A stretch of 64,000 bases of DNA, taken from the NCBI RefSeq assembly GCF_030646015.1, contig NZ_JAUSLT010000074.1:1-64000 (forward strand), written 5' to 3'. Shown here one piece after another: positions 54,170-64,000 of the stretch. The position numbers were made by a program, and so were the translations under genes. The notes beneath the pieces are model-generated. The model searched no databases. It was not told the origin of the DNA and worked only from the letters and a program-made list of their open reading frames with translations. This stretch comes from Bradyrhizobium sp. (GTDB lineage Bacteria > Pseudomonadota > Alphaproteobacteria > Rhizobiales > Xanthobacteraceae). Numbering within the stretch: the stretch's first letter is position 1; the number at the start of each line of letters is the position of its first letter.

Positions 54170-54450
54170 TCGAATAGCTTCGTTGCCCGAAAGTCCGGCC
54201 TTCATGGACCGCTGGGCCGGGGGCAGGGCGGTGATTACCCGGGAAATGCCCGGATTTAACGGCCGGGCACCCGGTATACCCGCCTCAGGGCCGCCAAAAC
54301 TGGCCGTATTTCCTTGCTTCCCGCCGGAATCCGGCTATATACCGCGCCATCTCACACGGAAGCATGGCTCAAAAGGCCGTCCGGTGGCAGCCGGGCCGCA
54401 AGGCTCGTTTGCTCACACGCTTCCGGAGGAACCAACCGGAGAATATCACG
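54170..54450. promoter_or_regulatory. Leader region of rpsB with putative promoter
   Basis: TTGCTT at 54314-54319 and TATATA at 54336-54341 (16-bp spacing) form a good promoter for the rpsB-tsf operon, about 105 bp upstream of the rpsB ATG. Further upstream, GCCCGGATTTAACGGCCGGGC (54248-54268) forms a hairpin that may end the PepSY gene transcript. The roughly 100-base rpsB leader could carry S2 autoregulation, which is known in other bacteria. Confidence 0.5.
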
Positions 54451-55449
54451 ATGGCGCTACCCGATTTTTCTATGCGTCAGCTGCTTGAAGCTGGCGTTCA
54501 CTTTGGCCACCAATCGCACCGCTGGAATCCGAAAATGGCGGATTACATTTTCGGTGCCCGCAACAACATCCACATCATCGATCTCGCCCAGACCGTGCCG
54601 CTGTTGCATCGCGCGCTTCAGGCGGTCAGCGATACCGTCGCCAAGGGCGGCCGTATCCTGTTCGTCGGAACCAAGCGGCAGGCGCAGGACGGCGTCGCCG
54701 AGGCCGCCAAGCGTTCGGCGCAGTATTTCGTCAATTCGCGCTGGCTCGGCGGCACGCTGACCAACTGGAAGACGATTTCCGGTTCGATCAAGCGGCTGCG
54801 GCATCTCGAGGAAGTGCTCAATTCGGGCGATGCCAACGCCTATACCAAGAAGGAGCGTCTGACGCTGCAGCGCGAGCGCGACAAGCTCGACCGTTCGCTC
54901 GGCGGCATCAAGGACATGGGCGGTCTGCCCGACCTGATCTTCGTGATCGACACCAACAAGGAAGACATCGCGATCCAGGAAGCCCAGCGGCTCAACATTC
55001 CCGTTGCCGCGATCGTCGATACCAATTCGGACCCCAAGGGCATCACCTATGTGGTGCCGGGCAATGACGACGCCGGCCGCGCCATCACGCTGTATTGCGA
55101 TCTGATCGCGCGTGCCGTGATCGACGGTATCTCGCGTGCGCAGGGCGATTCCGGCATCGATATCGGCGCCTCCGCGCAGCCGATCCGCGAGGAAATCCCG
55201 GTGGCGCCGCAGCCCGCCGGCTTCCAGGGCCTTGCCGGGCCGCGCGGTGCCGCCGACGACCTCAAGAAGCTCACCGGCGTGTCCGGCGCGATCGAGAAGA
55301 AGTTCAACGATCTCGGCATCTTCCATTACTGGCAGCTCGCCGAACTCGATCACGACACCGCACACAAGATCGGCGAAGAGGTCGGGCTTCCGTCCCGCGC
55401 CGATGGCTGGGTAGCCCAGGCCAAGGCGATGACCGCGGAAGCGGAATAA
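54451..55449 (+). CDS. rpsB: 30S ribosomal protein S2 with C-terminal extension
   Basis: A 332-residue S2. The first 230 residues are standard: [25 protein letters not shown], then [46 protein letters not shown] and [26 protein letters not shown]. The last 65 or so residues ([42 protein letters not shown]...) form a helix-hairpin-helix-like domain absent in Escherichia coli S2 (241 residues) but known in many alphaproteobacteria. ATG 54451 follows GGAGAATATCACG. Confidence 0.97.
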   Translation: MALPDFSMRQLLEAGVHFGHQSHRWNPKMADYIFGARNNIHIIDLAQTVPLLHRALQAVSDTVAKGGRILFVGTKRQAQDGVAEAAKRSAQYFVNSRWLGGTLTNWKTISGSIKRLRHLEEVLNSGDANAYTKKERLTLQRERDKLDRSLGGIKDMGGLPDLIFVIDTNKEDIAIQEAQRLNIPVAAIVDTNSDPKGITYVVPGNDDAGRAITLYCDLIARAVIDGISRAQGDSGIDIGASAQPIREEIPVAPQPAGFQGLAGPRGAADDLKKLTGVSGAIEKKFNDLGIFHYWQLAELDHDTAHKIGEEVGLPSRADGWVAQAKAMTAEAE

Positions 55450-55460
55450 CGCGAACAAGC

Positions 55461-55482
55461 GTGGCCGGAATTTTCCGGCCAC
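55461..55482. terminator. Hairpin between rpsB and tsf (attenuator)
   Basis: GTGGCCGGAA-TT-TTCCGGCCAC, a perfect 10-bp inverted repeat 11 bp after the rpsB stop. No T-run follows, so partial termination or RNA processing between rpsB and tsf is more likely than full termination. Confidence 0.5.
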
Positions 55483-55581
55483 CGCTTCGGTTCCAGATAC
55501 GACATTCCCTGGTGGTGGAAGGCGGCGAGGCGGCAACAGCCGCGCCGCGGTCGCCCTGACAGGCAAGAAGGACATTCAACG

Positions 55582-56505
55582 ATGGCAACGATTACAGCAG
55601 CGATGGTCAAGGACCTGCGCGAGACCACCGGCGTCGGCATGATGGATTGCAAGCAGGCGCTTGCCGAGAACGACGGCAACATGGAAGCCGCGATCGACTG
55701 GCTGCGCAAGAAGGGCCTGTCCAAGGCCGCCAAGAAGTCCGGCCGCATTGCCGCCGAAGGCCTGATCGGCGCGCTGACCCAAGGCACCAAGGGTGTCGTG
55801 GTCGAGGTCAATTCCGAGACCGACTTCGTCGCGCGCAACGAACAGTTCCAGGGCCTGGTCAAGATGATCGCCCAGGTCGCGCTCAAGGTCGGCGCTGACG
55901 TCGAGAAGATCAAGGCCGCGCCGGTCGGCGACGTTACCGTCGAGCGCGCGATTCAGGACGCCATCGCCACCATCGGCGAGAACATGACGCTGCGCCGGGC
56001 GGCTTCGCTCGAAGTCTCGAGCGGCGTGGTCGCAAGCTATGTGCACAACGCCGTGGTCGAAGGTGCCGGCAAGATGGGCGTGATCGTGGCGCTGGAATCC
56101 ACCGGCAGGACCGACGAACTCGCCGCACTGGCGCGCCAGATCGCGATGCATGTCGCCGCCACCAACCCGCAGGCGCTGGATTCGGCCGGACTCGATCCGG
56201 CCGCCGTGACGCGTGAGAAGGACATTCTGTCCGACAAATACCGTCAGCAGGGCAAGCCCGAGAACGTGATCGAAAAGATCGTCGAGTCCGGCCTGAAGAC
56301 CTACTACAAGGAAGTCTGCCTGCTCGAGCAGGCCTTCATCCACGACAACGCCAAATCGGTCGGCCAGGCGGTCAAGGAAGCTGAGGGCAAGATCGGCGCC
56401 CCGGTGAAAGTGACCGGGTTTGTGCGCTATGCTCTCGGCGAGGGAATCGAAAAGCAGGAATCCGATTTCGCGGCCGAGGTCGCCGCCGCCAGCGGCAAGA
56501 AGTAA
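55582..56505 (+). CDS. tsf: Elongation factor Ts
   Basis: A 307-residue factor that exchanges GDP for GTP on EF-Tu. It carries the N-terminal UBA-like signature [22 protein letters not shown] (residues about 9-30) and the Tu-contact stretch [15 protein letters not shown] (about 74-88). Two core subdomains follow, with a coiled-coil excursion ([26 protein letters not shown]). Normal length. It follows rpsB as in most bacteria. Confidence 0.97.
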   Translation: MATITAAMVKDLRETTGVGMMDCKQALAENDGNMEAAIDWLRKKGLSKAAKKSGRIAAEGLIGALTQGTKGVVVEVNSETDFVARNEQFQGLVKMIAQVALKVGADVEKIKAAPVGDVTVERAIQDAIATIGENMTLRRAASLEVSSGVVASYVHNAVVEGAGKMGVIVALESTGRTDELAALARQIAMHVAATNPQALDSAGLDPAAVTREKDILSDKYRQQGKPENVIEKIVESGLKTYYKEVCLLEQAFIHDNAKSVGQAVKEAEGKIGAPVKVTGFVRYALGEGIEKQESDFAAEVAAASGKK

Positions 56506-56571
56506 CCGCCGGACGAGGCCTTCCGGCGTGCTTACGCCGGAGCAGGCCGGGCAGGCCCAAGGGAAGTAGCA

Positions 56572-57288
56572 ATGGCTGAGCCGGTCTATCGTCGGGTGGT
56601 GATCAAGCTCTCGGGCGAATATTTTGCCGGCGCGCATTCCTTCGGCATGGATCAGCCGACCATCGACCGCATTGCCGGCGACCTGATCGCCGCCAGGCAG
56701 CTCGGCGTCGAAGTCGCCGTCGTCATCGGTGGCGGCAACATGGTGCGCGGTGTCGAGGTATCCTCGCGCGGCGTGTCCCGTCCCACCGGCGACACCATGG
56801 GCATGCTCGCCACCGTGATGAATTGCCTGGCGCTGGAAGCCGCGATCGAGCGGCGCGGGACCCCGGCGCGGACCCTGTCGGCCTTCGTGATGCCGCAGGT
56901 CTGCGAGCTGTTCACCCGTACTGCAACGCACAAATATCTCGCCGAGGGCCGCATCGTGCTGCTCGGCGGTGGAACCGGCAACCCGTTCTTCACCACCGAT
57001 ACCACGGCGGTGCTGCGGGCGGCCGAGATCGGCGCCCAGGCGGTGCTGAAGGCCACCAATGTCGACGGTGTCTACAGTGCCGATCCCAAAAAGGATCCGT
57101 CCGCCAAGCGGTTCGACCGTTTGACGCATTCACAGGCGATCGAAGGCGGCTACAAGGTGATGGACGCGACCGCTTTCGCGCTTGCCCGCGAGACATCGCT
57201 GCCTATCATCGTGTTCTCGATCGCCGAACCGGGTTCGATAGGCGCGATCCTGCGCGGCACCGGCCACGGCACCATCGTCGGCGGCTGA
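56572..57288 (+). CDS. pyrH: UMP kinase
   Basis: A 238-residue amino-acid-kinase-fold enzyme that makes UDP from UMP and ATP. Motifs are [12 protein letters not shown] at the N-terminus, [34 protein letters not shown] (about residues 49-82), [37 protein letters not shown], and C-terminal [18 protein letters not shown]. Part of the conserved rpsB-tsf-pyrH-frr order. Confidence 0.97.
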   Translation: MAEPVYRRVVIKLSGEYFAGAHSFGMDQPTIDRIAGDLIAARQLGVEVAVVIGGGNMVRGVEVSSRGVSRPTGDTMGMLATVMNCLALEAAIERRGTPARTLSAFVMPQVCELFTRTATHKYLAEGRIVLLGGGTGNPFFTTDTTAVLRAAEIGAQAVLKATNVDGVYSADPKKDPSAKRFDRLTHSQAIEGGYKVMDATAFALARETSLPIIVFSIAEPGSIGAILRGTGHGTIVGG

Positions 57289-57359
57289 CAGGCCGGCGAC
57301 GCATCTGATGCGCGCGGGCCTGACGGCCTCGGCGTTCAGTTTTCAGGAGGGAGAGCGTT

Positions 57360-57923
57360 ATGCCCACGGGTGGTTTCGACATCAACGATCTGAAGCGCCG
57401 CATGCAGGGCGCCACGGCGGCACTCAAGCATGAGCTCGGTGGATTGCGCACCGGCCGCGCCGCCGCCTCGATGCTGGAGCCGGTGCAGGTCGATGCCTAC
57501 GGCACCCACATGCCGCTCAACCAGCTCGCGACCATCAGCGTGCCCGAGCCACGGCTGCTCTCGGTCCAGGTTTGGGACAAGTCGATGGTCAAGGCCGTCG
57601 AAAAGGCGATCGTCGATTCCAACCTCGGCTTGAGTCCCGCGACCGAAGGCCAGGTGTTGCGGCTGCGCATTCCCGAACTCAACGAAGAACGCCGCAAGGA
57701 ACTGGTGAAAGTCGCGCATAAATATGCGGAAGCCGCCAAGGTTGCGGTGCGCCATGTCCGCCGCGACGGTCTCGACACCATCAAGAAACAAGAGAAGAAT
57801 CACGAGATTTCCGAGGACGATCAGGAGCGGCTGGCCCATGATGTGCAGAAGGCCACCGACGGCATGATTTCGGAAATAGACCAATTGCTTGCGGCGAAGG
57901 AAAAGGAAATCCTTACCGTTTAA
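57360..57923 (+). CDS. frr: Ribosome recycling factor
   Basis: A 187-residue two-domain factor that splits post-termination ribosomes together with EF-G. Conserved segments are [40 protein letters not shown] (about residues 27-66), [32 protein letters not shown] and the final helix [39 protein letters not shown] precedes ATG 57360. Normal length. Confidence 0.97.
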   Translation: MPTGGFDINDLKRRMQGATAALKHELGGLRTGRAAASMLEPVQVDAYGTHMPLNQLATISVPEPRLLSVQVWDKSMVKAVEKAIVDSNLGLSPATEGQVLRLRIPELNEERRKELVKVAHKYAEAAKVAVRHVRRDGLDTIKKQEKNHEISEDDQERLAHDVQKATDGMISEIDQLLAAKEKEILTV

Positions 57924-57940
57924 CGCGCTAGGATCAGCCG

Positions 57941-58699
57941 ATGTCGAATGCTGCCGCCCCTGCGACCGAAGCCCCGGATCCTTCCGGTGCGCCGTTGCAT
58001 GTGGCGATCATTATGGACGGCAACGGACGCTGGGCGGCCGCCCGCGGCTTGCCGCGCGCGGAAGGCCATCGCCGTGGCGTCGAGGCGTTGCGGCGGGTGG
58101 TTCGCGCGGCCCACGAGCTCGGCATTCAGTATCTGACGATTTTTTCCTTCAGCTCGGAGAACTGGTCGCGTCCGGCGAGCGAGATCGGCGATCTGTTCGG
58201 GCTGCTCCGGCGCTTCATCCGCAACGACCTCGCGACATTGCACCGCGATGGCGTCCGGGTCCGGGTGATCGGCGAGCGCGACGGCCTGGAGCCGGATATC
58301 TGCGCGCTGCTGAACGAGGCGGAAGAGCTGACCAAGGGCAACACCAGGCTCAATCTCGTGGTCGCGTTCAACTACGGATCGCGCCAGGAAATCGCCCACG
58401 CCGCCCAGCGGCTGGCGCGCGAGGTCGCCGAGGGAAAGCGTGACCCTTCGTCGATCGATGCCGACACAATGAGCCGATACCTCGACGCGCCCGAAATTCC
58501 CGATCCCGACTTGATCATTCGCACCAGCGGCGAGCAGCGGCTTTCGAATTTCCTGATGTGGCAGGCCGCCTACAGCGAACTGGTGTTCGTGCCGATCCAC
58601 TGGCCGGATTTCGACAAGGCGGCGCTGGAAGAGGCGATCGCCGAATATGCCAGGCGGGAGCGCCGTTTCGGCGGTCTGGCCGCGAAAACCGGATCGTGA
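57941..58699 (+). CDS. uppS: Isoprenyl transferase (undecaprenyl diphosphate synthase type)
   Basis: A 252-residue cis-prenyltransferase that makes the C55 carrier lipid for peptidoglycan and surface polymers. The catalytic Asp26 lies in [41 protein letters not shown] and [17 protein letters not shown] stretches follow, and the C-terminal [26 protein letters not shown] motif is complete. Its TGA overlaps the GTG of cdsA (GTGA at 58696-58699). Confidence 0.96.
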   Translation: MSNAAAPATEAPDPSGAPLHVAIIMDGNGRWAAARGLPRAEGHRRGVEALRRVVRAAHELGIQYLTIFSFSSENWSRPASEIGDLFGLLRRFIRNDLATLHRDGVRVRVIGERDGLEPDICALLNEAEELTKGNTRLNLVVAFNYGSRQEIAHAAQRLAREVAEGKRDPSSIDADTMSRYLDAPEIPDPDLIIRTSGEQRLSNFLMWQAAYSELVFVPIHWPDFDKAALEEAIAEYARRERRFGGLAAKTGS

Positions 58700-59544
58700 C
58701 CGAGGGCGAAGCCGCACCGGCGGCGGATGCCGAGAAGGGGTCGCGCAATCTGATGATGCGCGTGCTCGCCGCCCTGGTGCTCGCACCGGCGGCCATCGCC
58801 ATCGCTTATGCCGGCGGCTGGCTGTGGGCCGCGCTGGTGACGCTGGCCGCGATCGGCCTCTATGTCGAATGGCTGATGATCGTCGGCGCGGGGCGCGAGC
58901 CGCGCGTGATCGCGCTGGGCGCCGCGGCCCTTGCCGTCGGCGGGATTTGTCTCGCCTTGGGGCGGATCGATACCACGCTTGTTGTGCTGGCGGTCGGTCT
59001 CGCCGCCGTTGCGTTGCTGTCGGCTGAACGCCGGCTCTGGACCGCGACGGGATTTGTCTACGCCGCCGCCGCCGCGCTTGCATCGGTGCTGGTGCGCCTC
59101 GACCCGGTCAAGGGATTTACCGCGCTGATGCTGATCCTGCTGGTCGTCTGGGCGTCCGATATCGGCGGCTACTTTGCGGGCCGCGGCATCGGCGGACCCA
59201 AGCTGTGGCCGCGGGTCAGCCCCAAAAAAACCTGGGCGGGCGCGATCGGCGGTTTTGGTTTGAGCCTGGTCGTTGCCGGCGGCTTTGCAGCCTTCGGGTA
59301 CGGCCCGGCCGGCCCGTTATTGCTGCTGGCTGCGGTACTCTCGATCGCGTCGCAACTCGGCGATCTGTTCGAATCCGCCGTCAAACGCCGTTTCGGCGTC
59401 AAGGATTCCAGTCACATCATTCCCGGGCATGGCGGTCTGATGGACCGCCTCGATGGCTTCGTCGCCGCGGTCGTCCTGGCTGCGATTTTCGGTCTTTTGC
59501 GGGGCGGCGCCGATGGCGTCGGCCGCGGTCTTATGGTTTGGTGA
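58696..59544 (+). CDS. cdsA: Phosphatidate cytidylyltransferase
   Basis: A 282-residue membrane enzyme that makes CDP-diacylglycerol from phosphatidate and CTP. About seven helices start at [21 protein letters not shown]. The CDS signature [36 protein letters not shown] lies at about residues 216-251, preceded by [20 protein letters not shown]. The start is GTG 58696, overlapping the uppS stop; the frame is open further upstream but inside uppS. Confidence 0.95.
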   Translation: MTEGEAAPAADAEKGSRNLMMRVLAALVLAPAAIAIAYAGGWLWAALVTLAAIGLYVEWLMIVGAGREPRVIALGAAALAVGGICLALGRIDTTLVVLAVGLAAVALLSAERRLWTATGFVYAAAAALASVLVRLDPVKGFTALMLILLVVWASDIGGYFAGRGIGGPKLWPRVSPKKTWAGAIGGFGLSLVVAGGFAAFGYGPAGPLLLLAAVLSIASQLGDLFESAVKRRFGVKDSSHIIPGHGGLMDRLDGFVAAVVLAAIFGLLRGGADGVGRGLMVW

Positions 59545-59548
59545 GAAT

Positions 59549-60772
59549 ATGAGCGCTGTCCCGTTGCGTAACAATAAGGCCGCGGCATCCGCCGTGCGCT
59601 CCGTGACCGTGCTGGGTGCCACCGGCTCGATCGGCGACAGCACGATGGATTTGCTGCGGGCCTCGCGCGACCGCTATCAAATCGAGGCCTTGACCGCGAA
59701 CACCAATGTCGAGGGGCTGGCCAAGCTCGCCCGCGAATTCGGCGCGCGGTTTGCAGCCGTAGCCGATCCCGATCGCCTCGGCGAGCTGAAGGACGCGCTG
59801 GCGGGCACAAGCACCGAATGCGGCGCCGGCGAGAGCGCCATCATTGAAGCTGCGGCCCGCCCGGCCGACTGGGTCATGGCCGCCGTCAGCGGCGCGGCCG
59901 GATTGAAGCCCGCGCTCGCGGCGGTCGATCGCGGCGCCACCGTCGCGCTGGCCAACAAGGAATGCCTGGTTTGCGCCGGCGACTTCTTCATGCAGCGCGC
60001 GTTCAAGGCGGGGGCCTGCATCCTGCCGGCGGATTCCGAACATAACGCGCTGTTTCAGGCGCTGGCTTCCGGCAACCGCGAGGAACTGGTTCGCGTCATC
60101 ATCACCGCTTCGGGGGGACCGTTCCGGACCTGGGCGGTCGCCGACATCGAGCAGGCGACGCTGGCGCAGGCGCTGAAACACCCGAACTGGAGCATGGGTC
60201 AGAAGATCACCATCGATTCCGCCTCGATGATGAACAAGGGGCTCGAGGTCATCGAAGCCTCCTACCTGTTCGCGCTGACGCCGGACGAGATCGACGTTCT
60301 CGTCCATCCGCAGTCGATCATCCACGGCATGGTGGAATTTTCCGACCGTTCCGTCGTGGCCCAACTCGGCGCGCCCGACATGCGCACGCCGATTGCGCAT
60401 TGCCTCGGATGGCCCGACCGGATCGTCGGTCCCGCCGCCAAGCTCGATCTCGCCAAGATCGGCCAGCTGACCTTCGAGGCGCCGGATTTCGACCGGTTCC
60501 CGGCGCTTCGGCTGGCTTTCGATGCGCTGCGGACCGGGCGGGGCGCGACCACGGTCTACAATGCCGCCAACGAGGTCGCGGTGGCGGCCTTCATCGCCGG
60601 CAAGATCAAATTCGGCGCGATCGCTCGCCTGGTCGAAGCCACCATGAACGACTGGATCCGGTCCGGGAACCTGGCGCCTTTGAGCTCGGCGGACGATGCG
60701 ATTTCCGTTGACCATAATGCGCGAAATAAAGCTGCCTCCCTCTTGCCTCAAATTGCCTTAAAGGCATCCTAG
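59549..60772 (+). CDS. dxr: 1-deoxy-D-xylulose-5-phosphate reductoisomerase
   Basis: A 407-residue enzyme of the MEP isoprenoid pathway that uses NADPH to make MEP. The nucleotide motif [16 protein letters not shown] lies at about residues 18-33, and [37 protein letters not shown] and [31 protein letters not shown] carry the metal and substrate sites. ATG 59549 ([10 protein letters not shown]) is 4 bp after cdsA; an open upstream stretch lies within cdsA. Confidence 0.96.
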   Translation: MSAVPLRNNKAAASAVRSVTVLGATGSIGDSTMDLLRASRDRYQIEALTANTNVEGLAKLAREFGARFAAVADPDRLGELKDALAGTSTECGAGESAIIEAAARPADWVMAAVSGAAGLKPALAAVDRGATVALANKECLVCAGDFFMQRAFKAGACILPADSEHNALFQALASGNREELVRVIITASGGPFRTWAVADIEQATLAQALKHPNWSMGQKITIDSASMMNKGLEVIEASYLFALTPDEIDVLVHPQSIIHGMVEFSDRSVVAQLGAPDMRTPIAHCLGWPDRIVGPAAKLDLAKIGQLTFEAPDFDRFPALRLAFDALRTGRGATTVYNAANEVAVAAFIAGKIKFGAIARLVEATMNDWIRSGNLAPLSSADDAISVDHNARNKAASLLPQIALKAS

Positions 60773-60815
60773 ACGGTTGGGGACAGGGCCTGCGGCCTTG
60801 GTTAAGGGGAATTGG

Positions 60816-61967
60816 ATGTCCGAGTTTTTTCTACATGGTTTCAATACGTTGACTCATGGCATCATCGGATATGCCATTCCCTTCCTGTTCGTGCTGACCA
60901 TCGTCGTTTTCTTCCATGAGCTCGGCCATTTTCTGGTTGCCCGCTGGGCCGGGGTAAAAGTACTGACGTTCTCGCTCGGTTTCGGGCCGGAACTCGCAGG
61001 CTTCAACGACCGCCACGGCACCCGCTGGAAGCTCTCGGCGATCCCGCTCGGCGGCTACGTCAAATTCTTCGGTGACGAGAGCGAGGCCTCCACGCCGTCG
61101 TCCGAAACGCTCTCCGCCATGACTGCGGAAGAGCGCGCCGGCAGTTTCCACCACAAGAAGGTCGGACCGCGCGCCGCGATCGTGGCGGCCGGGCCGATTG
61201 CCAATTTCCTGCTGGCGATCGTGATCTTCACCTGCCTGTTCACGTTCTTCGGCAAGCCGAGCACGACGGCGCGCGTCGACAAGGTGGAAGCGGGCAGTGC
61301 CGCCGACAAGGCCGGTTTTCAGGCTGGCGACGTCGTAACCTCGATCGATGGCAAGGCGATCGGAAGCTTCTCGGAGATGCAGCGCATTGTCGGCACCCGC
61401 GCCGGCGAGCAGCTGTCGTTCACCATCAAGCGCGGCGATTCCAGCCTGCAGTTGCAGGGCACGCCGCAGCAGCGGGAAGTGAAGGATACGTTCGGCAACG
61501 TTCACCGCCTCGGTGTGCTCGGCATCACCCGGGCGACCAATCCCGGCGACACGGTGACCGAGCGGGTGGATCCCGCCACCGCGCTCTGGCTCGGCGTCAA
61601 GGAAACCTGGTTCGTCGTCGAGCGCACGATGGCCTATATCGGCGGCATCTTCACCGGGCGCGAGGCGGCCGATCAGGTCGGCGGGCCGATCCGGATCGCG
61701 CAGATTTCGGGTCAGGTCGCCACCATCGGGGTTGCCGCCCTGATCCACCTTGCTGCGGTGCTTTCGATCTCGATCGGACTGCTTAACCTGTTCCCGGTAC
61801 CGTTGCTCGATGGCGGTCACCTTTTGTTCTATGCGGTGGAAGCCGTGCGCGGGCGGCCGTTGTCGGACCGGGCGCAGGAGTTTGGCTTCCGAATCGGACT
61901 TGGCCTGGTGCTGATGCTGATGGTGTTTGCGACCTATAACGACATCCTGCACCTGGCGGCATCGTGA
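60816..61967 (+). CDS. rseP: RIP metalloprotease RseP (site-2 protease)
   Basis: A 383-residue inner-membrane zinc protease that cuts transmembrane segments, for example of anti-sigma factors. The zinc motif His34-Glu35-x2-His38 lies in VVFFHELGHFLVARWAGV; the third ligand is Asp in NLFPVPLLDGGHLLFY near residue 330. One PDZ domain (VEAGSAADKAGFQAGDVVTSIDGK) lies between, shorter than the two of Escherichia coli. ATG 60816 follows AAGGGGAATTGG; an in-frame ATG-like start upstream has no ribosome site. Confidence 0.95.
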   Translation: MSEFFLHGFNTLTHGIIGYAIPFLFVLTIVVFFHELGHFLVARWAGVKVLTFSLGFGPELAGFNDRHGTRWKLSAIPLGGYVKFFGDESEASTPSSETLSAMTAEERAGSFHHKKVGPRAAIVAAGPIANFLLAIVIFTCLFTFFGKPSTTARVDKVEAGSAADKAGFQAGDVVTSIDGKAIGSFSEMQRIVGTRAGEQLSFTIKRGDSSLQLQGTPQQREVKDTFGNVHRLGVLGITRATNPGDTVTERVDPATALWLGVKETWFVVERTMAYIGGIFTGREAADQVGGPIRIAQISGQVATIGVAALIHLAAVLSISIGLLNLFPVPLLDGGHLLFYAVEAVRGRPLSDRAQEFGFRIGLGLVLMLMVFATYNDILHLAAS

Positions 61968-62139
61968 AACGGCTTTTTTGTGACGTGGCCGATAGGCAAC
62001 GTCTTGGAATGAAAATGAAATTGCACTGCGATAGGACGTTTGCGGCTTCAGCAAAAATGGATACAAGCGAGCAACAAATGGGAATCTGTTGGTTCGTAGG
62101 GGTGCGGACCAACCGTGGAATCACAAGGGCGCTTGGCGC

Positions 62140-64000
62140 ATGAATGTTGGAATGCGAGTGCGGGGAGGCTTGTTGGCCACCCTGATCATGTTCGCGATGC
62201 CGGTCGCCGTTGCGCTGGCCGCTATGCTTGTGCCGTCTGCGGCCGTTGCCCAGACCGCATCCTCGATCGTGGTGGAGGGTAACCGGCGCGTCGATGTCGA
62301 GACCGTTCGCTCCTATTTCAAGCCGGGGCCCGGCGGGCGCCTTGGACAGGCCCAAATCGATGACGGCCTGAAGGCGCTGATTGAGACCGGCCTGTTCCAG
62401 GACGTGCGAATCAATCAGGCCGGCGGGCGGCTCTTGGTGACCGTGGTGGAAAACCCCGTCATCGGCCGCATTGCCTTCGAAGGTAACAAGAAGATCAAGG
62501 ACGAGCAGATCTCGACTGAAATCCAGTCCAAGCCGCGCGGTACGCTGTCGCGCCCGATGGTGCAGTCCGACGCCCTGCGCATCGCCGAAATCTATCGCCG
62601 CTCCGGCCGCTATGACGTGCGCGTGGTTCCTGAAATCATCGAGCAGCCGAACAACCGCGTCGATCTGATCTTCACGGTGACCGAGGGGTCGAAAACCGGC
62701 GTCAAGTCGATCGAGTTCGTCGGCAACGTCGCCTATTCGTCGTATCGCCTCAAGGACGTCATCAAGACCCGCGAATCGAACCTGCTGAGCTTTCTCGGCG
62801 GCGCCGACGTCTACGATCCGGACCGCGTCGAGGCCGACCGCGACCTGATCCGCCGCTACTATCTGAAGAACGGCTATGCCGACGTTCAGGTGGTCGCCGC
62901 GCTCACCGAATACGATCCGGAGAAGAAGGGCTTCCTGGTGACCTTCAAGATCGAAGAGGGCCAGCAGTACCGGGTTGCCCAGGTCAATTTCGCCTCCAGC
63001 ATCACCACGCTCGACGGCAATGTGCTGCGCAGCTTCTCGCGCGTGCGTGTCGGCTCGCTCTACAATGCCGAAGCGCTGGAGAAATCCATCGAGGAAATGC
63101 AGATCGAGGCCTCGCGCCGCGGTTACGCCTTTGCGATCGTGCGTCCGCGCGGCGACCGCAATTTCGAGGCGCATACCGTCTCGATCACCTTTGCCATCGA
63201 CGAAGGTCCGCGGACCTATATCGAGCGTATCAATGTGCGCGGCAACACCCGCACCCGCGACTACGTGATCCGCCGCGAATTCGACCTGTCGGAAGGCGAC
63301 GCCTACAACCGCGCGCTGGTCGATCGCGCCGAGCGCCGCCTGAAGAATCTCGATTTCTTCAAGTCGGTGAAGATCACGAGCGAGCCCGGATCCTCCAGCG
63401 ACCGCGTGATTCTGGTGGTCGATCTCGAGGAGAAATCGACCGGCGACTTCTCGGTGTCGGGTGGCTATTCGACGACCGATGGCGCGCTGGCCGAGGTCAG
63501 CATCTCCGAGCGTAACTTCCTCGGCCGCGGTCTCTATGCGAAAGCGTCGGTGACCTACGGCCAGTACGCGCGCGGTTACTCGCTGTCCTTCGTGGAGCCC
63601 TATCTGCTGGACTATCGCGTCGCACTCGGGCTCGACCTGTTCCAGCGCGAACAGCTCGCCAATTCCTATATTTCTTACGGCACCAGCACGATCGGCTTCA
63701 GCCCGAGGCTGGGCTTCAGCCTGCGCGAGGATCTTTCGCTGCAGGTCCGCTATTCGATCTATCAGCAGAAGATCTCGCTGCCGGACTACCTGCGGAACTG
63801 TAACAACAACCAGTTCCTGGCCGATGGCGTCACGCCGAATCCGTCGTACAATCCGAGCCCGGCCTTCATGGCCAACGGCAATCCGGCCAGTGCCTTCAAC
63901 ACATCGGCGCTCGGCTGCTACGTCGATGGCGAAGCGTCGCTGCCGGTCCGCAAGGAATTGCAGAACGGCCAGACGCTGACCTCGTCGATCGGCTATTCGC
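62140..64000 (+). CDS. bamA: Outer-membrane protein assembly factor BamA (cut by window end)
   Basis: The first 620 codons are visible. A signal peptide (about residues 1-41, ending AAMLVPSAAVAQ) precedes five POTRA domains: IVVEGNRRVDVETVRSYF, then VIGRIAFEGNKKIKDEQI, VKSIEFVGNVAYSSYRL, YRVAQVNFAS and IERINVRGNTRTRDYVIRREF. The 16-strand barrel then starts at about 435 ([43 protein letters not shown]). BamA inserts barrel proteins into the outer membrane. It follows rseP after a 172-bp gap without another gene. It runs past position 64000. Confidence 0.97.
   Translation, partial: MNVGMRVRGGLLATLIMFAMPVAVALAAMLVPSAAVAQTASSIVVEGNRRVDVETVRSYFKPGPGGRLGQAQIDDGLKALIETGLFQDVRINQAGGRLLVTVVENPVIGRIAFEGNKKIKDEQISTEIQSKPRGTLSRPMVQSDALRIAEIYRRSGRYDVRVVPEIIEQPNNRVDLIFTVTEGSKTGVKSIEFVGNVAYSSYRLKDVIKTRESNLLSFLGGADVYDPDRVEADRDLIRRYYLKNGYADVQVVAALTEYDPEKKGFLVTFKIEEGQQYRVAQVNFASSITTLDGNVLRSFSRVRVGSLYNAEALEKSIEEMQIEASRRGYAFAIVRPRGDRNFEAHTVSITFAIDEGPRTYIERINVRGNTRTRDYVIRREFDLSEGDAYNRALVDRAERRLKNLDFFKSVKITSEPGSSSDRVILVVDLEEKSTGDFSVSGGYSTTDGALAEVSISERNFLGRGLYAKASVTYGQYARGYSLSFVEPYLLDYRVALGLDLFQREQLANSYISYGTSTIGFSPRLGFSLREDLSLQVRYSIYQQKISLPDYLRNCNNNQFLADGVTPNPSYNPSPAFMANGNPASAFNTSALGCYVDGEASLPVRKELQNGQTLTSSIGYS

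Noticed and set aside
54170..54450. In-frame upstream extension of rpsB to 54364
   Set aside because: The extra 29 residues are basic and unconserved and lie over the predicted promoter and leader.

Overview
The window is a GC-rich alphaproteobacterial chromosome segment. Gene order and protein character point to Bradyrhizobium or a close relative in the Nitrobacteraceae. Supporting signs are a 14-subunit nuo operon followed by birA, rnj, mce, proS and lolD; a ribosomal protein S2 with a long C-terminal extension; DUF3551 proteins; Bradyrhizobium-type intergenic repeats; and a GTTC-N7-GTTC LexA box of the alphaproteobacterial type.

Layout. 1-2.5 kb holds the end of a methyltransferase gene, a frameshifted pepT, an HU-type DNA-binding protein, tRNA-Asp(GTC) and a small membrane protein. 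2.9-18.7 kb is the complete complex I operon nuoABCDEFGHIJKLMN. It carries three genes that are not classical subunits: a coiled-coil-like protein between nuoB and nuoC, an FkbM-type methyltransferase between nuoD and nuoE, and a 54-residue membrane protein between nuoE and nuoF. It runs directly into birA, rnj (RNase J), mce and a DUF1467 gene (to 21.9 kb). 21.9-31.7 kb looks like an accessory block: a frameshifted glyoxalase-like gene, a globin, a 43-codon mini-gene with its own terminator, and a copper-handling region. The copper region has a minus-strand SCO / small membrane protein / TauE-SafE-like operon, and a plus-strand run of a DUF2946-like protein, TonB receptor, PCuAC, YcnI and CopC-CopD fusion. 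A perfect palindrome sits between two divergent DUF2946-like genes. 31.8-35.2 kb returns to core genes (proS and the lipoprotein-releasing ABC transporter).

35.3-46.7 kb is a second accessory block. It holds two tandem DUF3551 genes, an MFS carrier, and a minus-strand lipid-storage cluster (AraC regulator, alpha/beta hydrolase, phasin, frameshifted acyl-CoA ligase, WS/DGAT acyltransferase). It ends with a complete IS1595-family element (44224-46718) with terminal inverted repeats, an 8-bp target duplication and three passenger ORFs. Immediately right of the element is a 32-codon membrane-peptide gene behind a consensus LexA box. This arrangement resembles the SOS-induced division inhibitor SidA of Caulobacter, and the transposon landed at the -35 element of its promoter.

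47.0-64.0 kb is core: dnaE, a DUF1186/SEC-C protein, a repeat, a small gene and patatin lipoprotein behind a tandem palindromic operator, a PepSY-like protein, and then rpsB-tsf-pyrH-frr-uppS-cdsA-dxr-rseP-bamA, with bamA cut by the window end.

Three genes (pepT, the VOC gene, the acyl-CoA ligase) each need exactly one extra base to restore a full-length protein. Either they are recent pseudogenes or the assembly has single-base deletion errors.
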